DNA of 64,000 bases from Datisca glomerata (Eukaryota; Streptophyta; Magnoliopsida; Cucurbitales; Datiscaceae): the NCBI GenBank assembly GCA_003255025.1, contig QANY01000156.1:668398-732397 (forward strand), given 5' to 3'. Below, piece after piece: positions 33,706-46,212 of this stretch. The translations under genes and the position numbers were made by a program. The notes under the pieces are model-generated. The model was not told the DNA's origin, searched no databases, and was given only the letters and a program-made list of their open reading frames with translations. Position 1 is the stretch's first letter; every line of letters starts with the position of its first letter.

Positions 33706-34660
33706 TAAAATAGGCTAGTAGCCAAGGGCTACACCCCAAAGGAAGGTATAGATAACGAGGATACCTTCTCACCGGAATCCATGTTTAAATCCATCCAAAT
33801 CCTTTTGTCCATTGTTGCTGCCCTTGATTATGAAATATGGAAGACTGCCTTTCTGAATGACGATCTTGAAGAGCGCATTTATAGGGCTCAACTAGACGGG
33901 TTCATGGAGAAAGGCCAAGAGGGAAAAGTTTGTGAACTGCAGAAGTCCATTTATGTGCTTAAGTAAGTGTCACAGTTGTAGAATATTAGATTCGAAAAAA
34001 CTGTTAATAATTATGGTTTTGAATAGTTGGTGGACGAACCTTATGTGTATAAGTTGATGCACGAATGAGAGGTGATTTTTCTAGTCTTGTTGTAGATGAT
34101 ATTCTACTCATTGGAAATAATGAGGAAAATTGTGTGATGTCAAGTTTTGTCTTGCAAAGCAATTTGACATGAAGGATCTTGGAGAAGCTGCATTTGTTTT
34201 AGGCATTCAGATCTTTCGAGATTGGAAGAACATACAATTGGTACTTTCTCAAGCATCTTATAGTGATAACATGTTAGATTGTTTTAGTAAGCAAAACTCC
34301 AAGAAGGGATTTCTTCTCTTTAGACATGGAGTTAGCCTCTCCAAGGAGTAGTCTCCCAAGACTCCAGGAAGACATGAGAATGATACCCTATCCCTCAGCC
34401 GTAGGAAGCCTCATGTATGCGATGCTTTGCACTGGACTTGATATTTGCTATGCCGTGGGCGTAGTAAGCCATTTCCAATCTAATACTGAAATCTGGCATT
34501 GGAATGCGATCAAGCATATCTTGAAGTATCTTAGGAGAATAAAGAATTACATGCTTGTGTATTCAGGTCGTGACTTGAATATGATGGGGTATACAGATTC
34601 TAATTTTCAAGCTGATAAGGACTCCAAGAGGTCCACTTCAGGAATAATTGAACAGTCATG
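33706..34660 (+). mobile_element. Ty1/copia RT remnant
   Basis: RLVAKGYTPKEGIDNEDTFSP, then AALDYEIWKTAFLND, a diverged YKLMHE, VDDILLIGNNEE (about 34090), FDMKDLGEAAFVLGIQIFRD, SQASYSDNMLDCFS, YPSAVGSLMYAMLCTGLDICYAVG, HILKYLRRIKNYMLVYSG, DSNFQADKDSKRSTSG. This is copia RT running into the start of RNase H, in correct order over three frames. It ends abruptly after the ...STSG motif at about 34640. Confidence 0.8.
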
Positions 34661-35640
34661 TCCTAATACCATACAAGAAAAACATCGTTTGGGCAACCCT
34701 TGATACTTAACACAAACAATAATTTCCTCCACACCTTCCAACCCCATATTCACCTTAAATTTATGGACAAACTCAACAAATACATCAATTTCAATATATA
34801 TATCCGAGCAAATGAGAGTCTCTGATTAGGTACCTAATCAACTAGAATACATACCTATTTCGCATAACCTTCTTTCACTTGATGATTAGGTAGCTTTACT
34901 AAAATATCACTTCCAACCTTATCAGGTTAAATATAACTCATATGAGTAGGCCTTTTAATTTCACCTCTCACACTAGCAATCCAATTCATATTCCCTGAGT
35001 ATTCGGAACAATAGTAGAACTATGCAGATACTCTACTTTCTCAATTTCCTGAACAAAACTAGCATAAATAGGATTATGCACAATACCTGCAGATTCTTTA
35101 CTTTGAACATTATTTTTACTGCCTGAGAAGCAATCTGGCATACAACCTTAACAAAAGCAACAAAATTATTCACCTTCCCTTTTTTTCTTACTTGAACTCA
35201 GAGAAGGGAAATCAGAGTCTAAATTATAAAATAAAGACTCAGTAAGAAGAGCCTTACCAATAGATTCAAGTGATGATACTGTCTAATCCCCCCTCCCCCA
35301 CGAGGAGAAACAGGAACATATCGTCACTGGAACTGTAGAATTAGTATTCAAGTTTAGCAGTACAAATTCCATCTTACCCTCATCAAAATCCAGAAGCCTT
35401 GACTAAGAATCGACCAAAATCCTTCCAGATCCAGGCGCGGTTGCACAATTGGGATCTCCCTCTTCTCTTCTAGGCTCAAGAGGAATAAAGTCTACCATAA
35501 TCATACCATAAAGCCCACAAGTCAAAACTCCCTAGCAACCAATGTTACCCACGAGTAGCCAACCTCTTTTATGAAGGCACTGTCGACGAAGGCCTGTTGA
35601 TGAAGACGCTATGTTAAAAGGTTACATTATTTTTCTTTTT
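34661..35640 (-). other. Repeat debris, possible LINE ORF1-like fragment
   Basis: The minus-strand reading gives short sensible stretches (NMNWIASVRGEIKRPTHMSY near 35000; EGKMEFVLLNLNTNSTVPV near 35350; REEGDPNCA near 35450) of the kind seen in ORF1 of plant LINEs, but without a diagnostic zinc knuckle. It may belong with the LINE endonuclease piece on the same strand at 29.7-30.9 kb, separated by the copia remnant. Low certainty. Confidence 0.25.
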
Positions 35641-35654
35641 AGAATCAAAAGAAG

Positions 35655-36800
35655 AATCTTGATGGCACTACTCAAAAGTACAATGTCAGACTAGTGACTA
35701 AATGTTTTCAACAAGTTCTTAGTGTGGACTTCTTTGAAACTTACAGTTCAGTGATCACGCCCTGCACCATAAGAATCATCTTCACTTTGCTAGTAACATT
35801 TGGCTGGGATATACAAAAACTTGACATAAACGATGCCTTTCTTCATGAGGAACTAAATTAGACAGTCTACATGTATCTACCTTAGGGTTTTTAGAACCTC
35901 AAACACCCCATCATGTTCGCAAGCTTAGGAAAGAACGTTATGGCTTTGGATGAGCTCCCATAGTCTTGTTTGATGAGATAAAAGCTGCACAACTCACATG
36001 CTTTCTCCAACTCAATCTCAGATAAGTTTATATTTGTCCATCACTATAAAGGCTCCATCACACCAGTTCTTTATGTTGATGACATTCTTATCACAAGAGG
36101 CAATCCCAACAACATTCAATATGTTAATTCCATGTTACATCACCAATTTGCTCTTAAGATACTAGGCTAAATTTAATATTTTTTAGGTTTTAAAACAAAC
36201 AGAACATCAGATGGCCTTTTCATTACTAAGACCGAGTATTCTTATGACTTAATTAACAGGGCCACCATGTTCAACTCCAAACCCAGTCCAACATCCATGG
36301 GTCTTTTATACTGTCCAGGCCGAGTCAATTTCTCTCTTCTCCCACAGTTGATCATTAGAAGGCCGGCAAAAGGAACTCATCTTTTTCTAGAAAGAAATCC
36401 CATTTCTTGAAAATCTAAGAAACATAGTGTTGTAGCAAAGTCTAGTGCAGAATCAGAGTATAGTGAATTGTCTTCAAAAGCTGACATTATCTAGGTTCAA
36501 TCTTTACTTGAAGAGCTTCATTTTCAATTGGACAATATACATGCTGTCTAGTGTGACAATCGAAGCGCCATTGCTCTTGCTTCTAATATTGTTAATCATT
36601 CACGCACTAAACACATCAAAGTAGACATCTATTTTTAAGAGAAAGTCCTTTCCAAGATTTTAGAGGTTCGATAAAAAAGTTCCACACTTAACAACTAGCT
36701 GACATTCTCTCAAAACATTTTGCTTCTACATGGTTTTCCATCATGTGCTCCAAGCTCCTTGTTCATTCTTCCCCATCTCGCTTGAGGAGGTATTAAGCAA
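35655..36800 (+). mobile_element. Second Ty1/copia RT-RNase H remnant
   Basis: YNVRLVTKCFQQV, VTFGWDIQKLDINDAFLHEEL, then the catalytic YVDD (36072-36083), HHQFALKILG, FLGFKTNRTSDGLFITKTEYSYDL, then after an internal deletion KKHSVVAKSSAESEYSELSS (RNase H) and CDNRSAIALASNIVNHSRTKHI. Multiple stops. It belongs to a different copia family from the remnants at 5 kb and 34 kb, judged by its motif variants. Confidence 0.8.
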
Positions 36801-36966
36801 TTATATGTTAGTAACATAGTCGTAGTGATAGTTCTACCTCTACAGACAGTCAATTACCACCGCAACACACACAAGGCAGTACAAACTCGCTAATATAACT
36901 TCAAACCATAATCTTTATCAAACCACATGCGAAAGTGTCCACAAACCATAAAATTCATATAATAAT
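36801..36966. other. Flank between copia remnant and solo LTR
   Basis: Short AT-rich stretch; may include part of the copia 3' LTR. Ends ATAAT at the solo LTR border. Confidence 0.4.
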
Positions 36967-38868
36967 TGTCGCAACTTTTATGCGACGCGGAATGGTGAAA
37001 ATTATTTTGAAAAAAAGGAATTTCAGAGTCACCACCAAACATTTTAGGGCATGATTGATCACCTAATTTAAAAAAACAAACATTTTGAACTACGAAAACT
37101 TAAAATTGGTTTGAGAGACATTTGTGTGTGGGGAAGGTATCCACAACACTCATTATTTTCTAAGTAATGAAATAACTAAGTAATGAAATTAACAAAATTT
37201 TAAATTTAATTGTTAAGATTGTAATCCACCAATATATGAATATTAACTCTAATAATAAGAGAATGAAATAAGAAGCACATTATAAGCGTTATGATATGAT
37301 AATGATATATAAATAAATAAGAAATAAGAGGAATAACAACTATAAAGAATAATTAATAGGGAAAATTAAAAAGGACAACAAATTGTGTGACAAATTTGCA
37401 AAAACATGTGTTAAAAGGAAAAAAAATGTAGAACATATAAAAGAATAGGCATGTAAAAATATGAAGTTGAACAAAATATGAAATCGACATGTATTAAAAT
37501 GAAATTGAAAGAAAAAGAAGAAAAGAAAAGAAGAAGAAAAAAGAAGAAAAATTAATGGGGAGGGAGGGTGACAAAGCTGCGGCTAAGACAAAACCGCAAC
37601 TTTATCTAGAGTCTAGACAGAGGGCAGCGCCCCTCTGTTTTAGAGGGTTGAAACCTATTTTTTTAACTTTTAATAATTTTTTTATATAATATAATANAAT
37701 TGGTATAAGTATACCTTTTATTTTTTTGATTAAGTAGTGTATAATTACTATTTTTTTCAATAATTTCTATTCAAATAGCAAACAATTACGGACGGTAACG
37801 AGTTAAATAGAGCATCACGTAAAAAAATGATGAATGAAATTTCAAAATAAAAATAAAATATTTTTTAGGATATAAATATACCATTTTTTATTTTGACTAC
37901 TTGATTTACTAATTACCATTATTTTATTTCTTCCATCATTGCTAACCAAATAGCAAGGGAAGAATAATTGACGGTAACTAGTTCAAACAAGTGTCACTAA
38001 AAATGGCAACAAGATCTGAAAAAAGATTTGTGAGAACATTAAAAAAAGATTCAAACCTTAAATATCTGCATAATCTTTATATATATGTTTAACTCTCTAT
38101 TTAATGAATTTTAATATATGAGAAATTATCATAGGGGATTTTTTCATTTGCATACAATGTACACTTTCGACCCATTAAATGGTTTATTCACATTGAATTA
38201 CTTTGCACCCCTCAAAGGCTTTATCCTCATACTCATTTATTAAGTAGATGACAAATATATCTCATTATCAAGTTTGAAGAAAATTATCAATGATTTGAAA
38301 TAAAACTCAAAATTAAGTGTAAAAAATGAAGAAGAATGAACAAACACTTTTTAAATGAAAATGAAACATAGAATATACAATACATGAGTATGAGTGAGAA
38401 TGGATGAATAACAATGAACAATATATCTTGTTAGCTAAGGTGCAAGAAATTTAAACTACCTTAAGAAAAAGAATGAGAGAAGATGAATAGAAATGTAAAC
38501 TCTCTTACTCCTCTTTGAACATCTCTAATATTTCTCACTCTCTCTCTCTAAATAGATATCTCCTCATTCTCTCTCAAGTCCTATCCTTCTCACTCAGGAC
38601 CTCTCATTATCTCTCTCCAAAAGACCTCCTCTCAAGTGAAGACATTTTCTCTATTTATAGGCAAATTTAGGACTTTACTTTTTGTTTTTAGTCCTTATGC
38701 TCCTTATGCTCATTTTTTTTTTATTTTTTAGTCATTAGACTCTCTTTCTCATTTTTAGTCCATTAGCTATTTTTCAAATCATACACATAGTCTTATGCTA
38801 GTATATATGCCAAAAAAAATAAATGTGTACTTTCAAAGGATTGGACCTAATAAAATACAATATCTACA
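36967..38868 (-). repeat. Solo LTR of the element A family
   Basis: On the minus strand it runs from TGTAGATATTGTATTTTATT to AAGTTGCGACA, about 1.9 kb, alignable end to end with 58503-60391 but clearly more diverged. No PBS or internal region adjoins either end. Flanking pentamers ATAAT (left) and ACAAT (right) differ at one base and may be a decayed target duplication. A single N lies at 37697. Purine-rich tracts at 37500-37560 belong to the LTR. Confidence 0.75.
38652..38660 (-). promoter_or_regulatory. TATA box of the LTR promoter
   Basis: TATAAATAG on the minus strand, in the context GCCTATAAATAGAG. The three plus-strand LTR copies that include this site read TATCAATAG instead. Confidence 0.55.
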
Positions 38869-39296
38869 ACAATGATGAGAGCCTTGTTCCAATAATGATA
38901 ATCGTTGTGCAATCCTTATAACAGACTTAGATTGAAGTCGCTAGTACCGTATGCGAACTAAGGAATAACATGACTAGAGTTATTAGATCTATAACTACTT
39001 AATATGGTTTACTTACATTAACTCTCTTCTTGGATAATGAGTTAATCAATTATCTATTGCAGTCCAAGTTCCATGTTCTAGGTAGGGTGTATGACTCATA
39101 CAAACCACTACCCAAATTAGATTCCTCCACCTCCAATCCCTCCTACTTAGATTCCTCTATCTTCTTCTGCTGCTGCATCTGATTTCTCATAAAGTTGGTG
39201 CAGAGTATAGACTTTAGAGAGAGAGAGAGAAGATCTACGAAGGAGACTGAGATATTGGGGGTGGATTTGAGGAAAGTAGTACCTGATCTTATTCTC
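38869..39296. other. No gene; contains an (AG)n run
   Basis: Unassigned DNA between the solo LTR and element C. It has an imperfect CTCCTCCA/CTTCTGCTGCTGC stretch (39120-39180) and an (AG)n microsatellite (about 39212-39232). Confidence 0.4.
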
Positions 39297-40550
39297 GTAC
39301 ATGAGGGTTGACAACCTTAATGTTGACTCCCTATAAAGTGCAACTCTTAGTACGTATTACGAATGTCTCCCCCAAGGATACACCATGGAGTCGTCGTTGA
39401 GATGCACCATGGAGTGTCACCACTGAGATGTACCATGGAGTGTCACCGTTGAGGTGCACCATGGAGTACCACCGCTCAAGTGCACCATGGAGTGCCGGCA
39501 GTGAGGTGCACCCATGGGGTGACTCCACTGAGCGGCACCCCATAGTGTGCCGCCACTGAGGTACACCCGCAACCCATGGGGTGCCGCCACAGAGGTAGAA
39601 TCCTTGGGGTGCCACCACTGAGGTGCACCCCTAGGGGTGCCGCCACTCATGTGCACCTCAATGGGTTCCGCCATTGAGGTGCACCCCATGGGGTGCCGCC
39701 ACTGAGGTAGCACCCATGAGGTGTCATCCCCATGGCAGCACCATGAGGTGTTACCCCCATGGCAACACCATTGGATGTCACCCTTTGCGTGTACCATGCA
39801 GGTGCCTTAATCACCTTTCGTAATGCAACTCGAAGACAACAATGACATACTTTTGAAAAGACGTATATCTATGCTACTACAACATGTCATCACATCACAA
39901 ACCACCAAGTCAAGTGACAAAGACTTAGGTGGACGTATAGTTATTTGGGAACGTTTGGGAGGCTGTAAACTGGTAGGATTATGGGTGAGGCTACATCATA
40001 TTGGAATGGACATACCTCTTCCAATATGACTACTTTGAACATTGAGGTGCTACCCTCCCATCTTAGGGAGGGGGTTTGGTACTGAGAGGGTCCGTTTGAG
40101 AGGAGGCTTTGGGTGAATACTTCCATTGAGCCCCATCGGTTAGGCGTATTCCCCCTAGATCATGGTCACTCCACAAAGACCCACGTGACCTCATCTGACT
40201 GGCACACGTGAGATCCTCATGTTGTCCACCTCAACGTGATTAATTAATTGAGGTGGCGTGCGTGGATAGGTGAGTTTGCAACTAATCAAACAATTAGTTG
40301 CAATGGTCCCCCCTGATTTTTGTCACTTATAAAAGGATGGCCTCTCATTCATTTAGGAGGAGGAGGAAAAATCTTAGAGAGAGAGAGAGCCCACTTCCAG
40401 AGATAGAGTATTTTGTCACCACCCATGAGTGTTTGGAGTGTTCCCTTTTCACCTCCCGGCGTCCTCTCTGACGTTCTTAGGTGTTCTTTTGGTCACTTGC
40501 TAAATATTAGACCACTTTCGTACTCACCCACATCACACCTTGCATATCCA
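39297..40550 (+). repeat. 5' LTR of element C, with internal minisatellite
   Basis: Homologous to 49117-49862 from (G)TACATGAGG through AATTAATTGAGGTGGCG, CCTATAAAAGGAGG-type TATA region (40327 reads CTTATAAAAGGATGG) and CACCACCC(A/T)TGAGTGTTTG. It ends TGCATATCCA right before a primer site. Between about 39370 and 39790 it contains 27-30-bp imperfect repeats of a GGTGCACCCCATGGGGTGCC-type motif. Minus-strand open frames here only reflect these repeats. Confidence 0.65.
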
Positions 40551-40552
40551 TT

Positions 40553-40570
40553 TGGAGACTCCACTGGGGA
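40553..40570 (+). other. Primer binding site of element C
   Basis: TGGAGACTCCACTGGGGA, two bases after the LTR end. Related in form to the element A primer site. Confidence 0.65.
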
Positions 40571-40609
40571 GTTGTTTATCACTCTAGCAAAGGACCGCTA
40601 TGGTTAAAC

Positions 40610-40867
40610 GTGCAAAGAGAAGTTGTATCACGCACGGAGGGAGATAGACTCATACTCAACGACGAATGTGGACAAGAGGAGGAGAACACCTCTCGTGAGG
40701 TAGCACCAAGCTCACCTACACAAGCGCAAGAGCAATCTGAAGCAGTTCAGGAGCTCCGAGCTTCTAACGCTGAGATGAAGAGAGTCATTGATACATTGAA
40801 CGCATACATCAATGGCTCTGCACCACAACACTCGCTACTAACCTCCACCGTGGATTTGCCCCAGAAT
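40610..40867 (+). pseudogene. Element C gag N-terminal fragment
   Basis: Frame of about 90 codons: acidic start (DECGQEEENTSREVAPSS), then QAQEQSEAVQELRASNAEMK and RVIDTLNAYI, a coiled-coil heptad stretch typical of gypsy gag N-termini. It is cut at about 40867 by AT-rich sequence taken as the end of the inserted copia LTR. The rest of gag and pol are absent from the window. Confidence 0.45.
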
Positions 40868-42002
40868 ATATATACATATTTATAACTCAATTAATTAATT
40901 CTTAATTAATTAATCACACATAATTATGTATTTTCCCCAGAATAAAAATTTCCTTGCAAGAAAGTCCTTTTCTCATGTCCTGAAAGATTCACACCCTAGA
41001 CTGCGTAGTACATATGTGATTTGGGGACCATGGACCTATAATCTTAAGCTCCAATAAACTAGATTATTAACTAAACTCTTTGATTAAAAAATTATATTTA
41101 TTAATTTCATTATTACTCCACTATAAATATGAAATTGCACTCTTAGAGATTACATATTGTATTTACAGAGTATTCTAATGTAGTTCGATGATATAATCAT
41201 TCCACGTAGTTTCGTAATCCAATTATTGATTCGTAAATTAGAACTAGTCATAATTATCATTTTACTTTTCTAATTACCTCTTACTCCTTAAGTATCATTA
41301 ACTCACTAGTGAATGGCTAATTTATAATCTTATTATAAATTTGAGCTCAATAACCATTCAGTTCTAGCATTAACATTTAAGAAAATCAATATATGATCTG
41401 TTAGAAAAACTTGAATTCCAAATCTTGTAAGATCATATTCTCAACCATCCATATCAGTGAATCTTGAAAACAAAAGTCACTAGCCTATTTTTCAAACAAA
41501 CTTTAACGTGTGAATGAAAAGATCCAGTAGACATGTATAAGAGTTCATGACTACTCAGGATTCAGACTGGTCTACATATGACCATTGAATTAATATGTAT
41601 TAAATCTTTATAATAAACGGCACATTGATAAATATATTAATTCACATTGGTCCAGTCATATATAATCTCATTATATAAAGCACCTTCATTAATATGTCTA
41701 TCCACATCAATAATCTGGACCTAAATCACACGCATTCATAATGTTGAGTGAACCGTACTAGCAACCATTCATTAAAGATTCCATACTTTAATATGTTGCA
41801 GACAATTTTATTCATTATCTATGATCTTAATTCTCTCGTACTAATACATGAACATAGTTTCATTAATGAATATGAAATTTTCAGATATTTATATAAATTA
41901 TTCAACCATAATTTAGAAGAACAATTATAAGAAAAATGTAATCATTATTAAATTTCATACCAAAATGTCAATACACATGCTTTGAGAGCATAACCCCTAA
42001 CA
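40868..42002 (-). repeat. 3' LTR of the minus-strand copia inserted in element C
   Basis: On the minus strand it starts TGTTAGGGGTTATGCTCTC directly after a polypurine tract (GGCAAGGAGGAGAT, 42003-42018). The lower end is uncertain (about 40868). No gene inside. Confidence 0.55.
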
Positions 42003-43645
42003 ATCTCCTCCTTGCCCTAAAGCAAGTGATGCATTTCTCTCAATCCCATCGTACGCACGTGATCGTCAAATGACTTCGCAGGAAGTGCGTTTGTAAAAGG
42101 ATCAACAAGGTTCTATTTCGACGCTACTTGATAACAGTCACATCCCCTAGATGCGCGATCTCTCTCACAAGATGGTATTTCCTCTCTATGTGCTTGCCCC
42201 TTTTGTGAATCCTCGATTCCTTGGAATTCGCCACCGCCTTACTATTATCACAGTACAGGATCAGTCACTTGTCCATATCTGGAACTACTTCCAGATCAGT
42301 TTTAAACTTTCTGAGTTGTACCGCTTCTTTCGTAGTTTCACAAACTGCTATATATTCAGCTTCCATAGTGGAATCTGCAATGCTAGATTGTTTAATACTT
42401 CTCTAGACTACAACTCTTCCAACTAGGGTGAATACTGATCCAAATGTCAACTTTTGGCTGTCTCTGTCTGATTGAAAATTAGAATCAATATATCTAGTGG
42501 GGTTCAGATCTCCACCTCAATAAGAAAATATAGTTTCTCGTTCTCTTAAGATATTTGAGAATGTGCTTTACTGTAATCCAATGTTCCAAACTTGGATTCG
42601 ATTGATGACGATTGACAATTCCTACTGTATAACAGATGTCCAGTCTCCTACACAACATGGGATACATGAGATATTCAACTGCTGAAGTATAGGGAACCTT
42701 TCTCATATCCTATTCCTCTTGAGGTATCTTAGGACATTGTTCTTTGTAGTGGACAATTCCATGTTCTGACGGTAGTTGACCTTTCTTGGAATTCTCCATA
42801 GAGAATCTCTCTAGCACCTTATCAATATAAGATGTCTGAGAAAGAGCTAAGAGCTTGTTCTTTCTATCTCTTAGGATTTGAATGCCTAGAACATAGCTCA
42901 CTTCTCCCAAAATTTTTATTTGAAATTTCTCAGCTTACAATTTCTTTACTTTTGATATAGTTTCTACATCATTCTCAATGAGTAGAATATTACCAACATA
43001 AAGAATTAAGAAAGCCACTATCCTATATTTGATGTATTTATAAACACAGGCTTCGTTAACATTTTTCTCGAAAGCCATAAGACTTTATAATCTCATCAAA
43101 GGTAAGATTCCAAGATCTAGATGCTTGCTTTAATCCTTAATGGATTTAAGCAACTTGCATACTTTCGGATCTTGTCCATTTTGTATGAACCCTTCTGGTT
43201 GCATCATACAGATGCTTTCTTCAAGAGAGTCATTAAAAAGCTATCTTGACATCCATTTTCCATATCTCATAGTCAAAATTAACGGCTATGACAAAAGGAT
43301 GCGAATGAATTTCAGCATGGTCACATGGGATAATGCCTCTTCATAATAGACGCACTCCCTTTGTGTATAGCCCTTAGCTACTAACCGTGCCCTAAAAATC
43401 TATATTTTTCCATCTTCACCTCTTTTCTTCTTGAAGATCCAATTACATCCAATGAGACTGACATCTTCAGGTGAATCTTTAAGTTCCTAGACGGAATTGG
43501 AATACGTAGATTCCATATCATGGTTCATGACTTCTTTCCATTTCTCATTTTTAGGATCATCCATTGCTTCTTCATAAGATAATGGATCGTCCTTATTAGT
43601 GTCTGACACTAGGACATGTGTTTTTAGTTCGTAGTGAACTGGTTG
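42003..43645 (-). mobile_element. Copia RT and RNase H (inserted in element C)
   Basis: Minus-strand order: NEKWKEVMNHDMESTYSN (43500-43560), NWIFKKKRG, RARLVAKGYTQRE, SLEESICMMQPEGFIQNGQ, YVGN (42989-43000) at the place of the RT box, LGEVSYVLGIQILRDRKNK, SYIDKVLERFSMENS, YTSAVEYLMYPMLCRRLDICYTVG, HILKYLKRTRNYIF, then RNase H with ADSTMEAEYIAVCETTKEAVQL, YCDNSKAVANSKE and GKHIERKYHLVRE. Loss of both Asp of YVDD plus many stops show that it is dead. Confidence 0.85.
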
Positions 43646-45180
43646 TCTTATAACCCCTCCACTACGATGTTACACTAGGGTTTCCTTTGTAAAAATTATG
43701 GTTTCTATAATTTGTTGTTTATCAGTAGAAATTGAAGGTGGTCTGATCTCATCAACTGCTAATTCCTCAAGAACTATTTTGCTATGATGTTTGTAGTTTT
43801 GCATATAGTCATGCTCAAGGAAGGTTACATTTGTCGACATAAACACCTTTTGATCCTTGTGAATTGAAGAATACCCACCTCTAGTCTCCTGAGTATAGCC
43901 TATGAATATGCATACCTAAGACATTGGGTCTAACTTTCCGGTCTTGGATCTAAGAACGTGAGCTAGACACCCTCATATACAGAAACGACACAAACTAGGT
44001 TTAGAGCCATTCTGTAACTCTAAAAGCGTCTTAATTATAGACTTAGAGGGCACTACATTCAAAATGTAAGTTGCTGTGCGTAGCGCAAATCCTCAAAATG
44101 TAAGTGATAGTGATGAGTAGCTTAACATCGACCTAACCATATCCAATAAGATTCACTTTGTCCTCTCTACAACACCATTTTCCTGTGGTGTTCCAGGTGC
44201 TGTGAGTTGGGATAAGATTTACCTAATTACTTTTTAGCTTTGAATTATAAGTTCAAGTATTCATCGCCTCGATCGGATCGAAGAGTTTTCAATGATTTAC
44301 CTAATTATTTTTAGTTTCAGCTTTGAAGTTTTTAAACTTTCTAAAAGTTTCAGACTTTCTTTGCATTAGGTAAGTACAACCATCTCTTAAGTAATCGTCA
44401 ATAAAGTAACGAAATACTCATGCCCACCTCTAGTTTGTACATTGATCGGTCCAGAGACATCACTACGTACTAGCTCAAGTTGTACCTTGGCTCTTTGGCC
44501 ATTTCTTGTGAAATGTCTCTTGGTCATTTTACCCATTAGACATGATTCACAAACATGAAGAGTTCTAATTTTTAGTTCTTTCAAAGAACTATGCTTTGTC
44601 CTAACCTGTTTAACCTATCTTGATTATTTTTGTCCCAATCTAAGATGCCAAAGATATGTGTTATCATCATCGTGAGAAACTTTTTGTCATTTGTTACTTT
44701 TATGTTTTGCTACATTAAATAATTCATAATTATTTAACGCACGTTCAATCGATTTAAGCATATACAGTCCGTTTATAACTTTAACATGATAAATATTGAA
44801 TCTATTCTTAGAAATAGTAAACTCTTTATTAATAAAAGATATTTTGAATAATTGTTCTTGCAAAAATGAAAGAGAAATTAAATTTCTCAAAAATCCAGGA
44901 ATATAATAAACATCGTTCCAAACTAAATATTTATATCTAAAAAGTAAACGGATTGTCCCTAATACTTTAGCTGGCATGAGCGCACAACTGCCAACTCACA
45001 AAATGACCTCCCCATCAGTCAATTTTCTTTACAAATCAAGCATCTACATAGAAGAAAATACATGGTTAGTGGCTCCTAAATTAAGTATCTAGGATAACAA
45101 ATCATATTCCACTAAACAAGCTTCAAGTACAAGTAAATCATATTTGCCTTTCTTCTTCAGAGAGATACTTGTAAGATTTT
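43646..45180 (-). mobile_element. Copia integrase and protease region
   Basis: Minus strand: YIPGFLRNLISLSFLQEQLF with ISFINKEFTISK (GAG-pre-integrase run-up, 44690-44980), LKIRTLHVCESCLMGKMTKRHF (44510-44590, zinc finger and linker), LVRSDVSGPINVQTRGGHEYF (first Asp region of the integrase core), then SDRGDEYLNL (second Asp, about 44265) and QHLEHHRK (C-terminal side). Frame broken repeatedly. Confidence 0.75.
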
Positions 45181-45987
45181 CTCTTCTAATGAACTTCAAC
45201 CCCACAGTGAAAATATTTTCCTTTAGGCTTGCTTTCGTTCTTGTTCTTCTTGGCTTTTGGTAATGACTTGGCTTTATTCCCTTTCTTGTTCTTACTTTTT
45301 CCCTTTCCATTGATCTTCTTCCTCTTGTTATTTTTAACTGTGGAAGAAGACTTTTGCTCATCAATGTTTGCCTCGCTGTCTTTGGTCATTCTCAGGTTGA
45401 GTGACTCAAAAGTCTACAGTTCATTCAAAAATTGGGTCATGTTTAAGTGCAACTTGTTCATAACATGGTTGTGAACGCAGAAAAAGATGGTGTGACCGAC
45501 TCAAGTATAATTCTAACTTGAGTCCGCTTATCAATGGTCGCCCCATGTACTTCTGTCTCGTGTGTTATATTGATCATGTTCAAAACATGTTCTCGCATAG
45601 AAGTACCCTTTATCATCTTAGTTTTCATATAGCTCCTAGTGGCCTCATGACGACTTTGATTAGACTACTCCACAAACATCTCCTGTAGAGATTCCATAAT
45701 CTTATAGGCAATCTCCATGCTTTCATGCTTGGTTCTCAGAACATCATTCATGCTCACAAGCATGTAGCACTTCGTCTTGTTATTTGATATGATCCAAGTA
45801 TCATATTTGTCCCTAACATTTTAGGGGCATTAGCAGGGGGCTCCTCAAGACATTCCTCAGTAAAAATAAACTTATGGTTCTCACAAATTTGCATTAAGCT
45901 TATATTTGATTTCCAACGTATGAAATTATCACCATTCAATTTTTCAAGAGCGAGTAAAGCACTAACATTGTTGCCCATGGTAGACAT
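45181..45987 (-). mobile_element. Copia gag
   Basis: Starts MSTMGNNVSALLALEKLNG at 45987 and continues DNFIRWKSNISLMQICENHK, a copia gag opening, then decayed frames. It ends in a Lys/Glu-rich basic stretch followed by YFHCGVEVHWKR, a degraded zinc knuckle in which the first Cys is Phe. The region 45988-46212 upstream is non-coding; its far end (TGCTGGGGGTTATGACTC on the minus strand, 46212 downward) resembles the start of this element's LTR, so a 5' LTR stub may survive. Confidence 0.75.
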
Positions 45988-46212
45988 AATAATAATAATA
46001 ACTGAAATTTTAAAACATACATGATTCAATATATTTGATAAATATCTAGAATTCAAAAAGTAAACGCGATGCATGAATGCAACATAATAAACACATGAAA
46101 TTTAACATTTACTAATCATGATAAAACAACCCAATGATTAAAGTACTGCCTTAGGATCAATCAGATTAATCTCAGACAGTCTATGAGACATTCTTTGAGT
46201 CATAACCCCCAG

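Noticed and set aside
37697..37697. Second N as an assembly join
   Set aside because: LTR similarity continues in register on both sides, so it is more likely a single ambiguous base.
39331..39797. Minus-strand frames rich in GGTPW and HPMG repeats
   Set aside because: Product of the GGTGCACC/CCATGG minisatellite within an LTR. The same region in the second LTR is broken.
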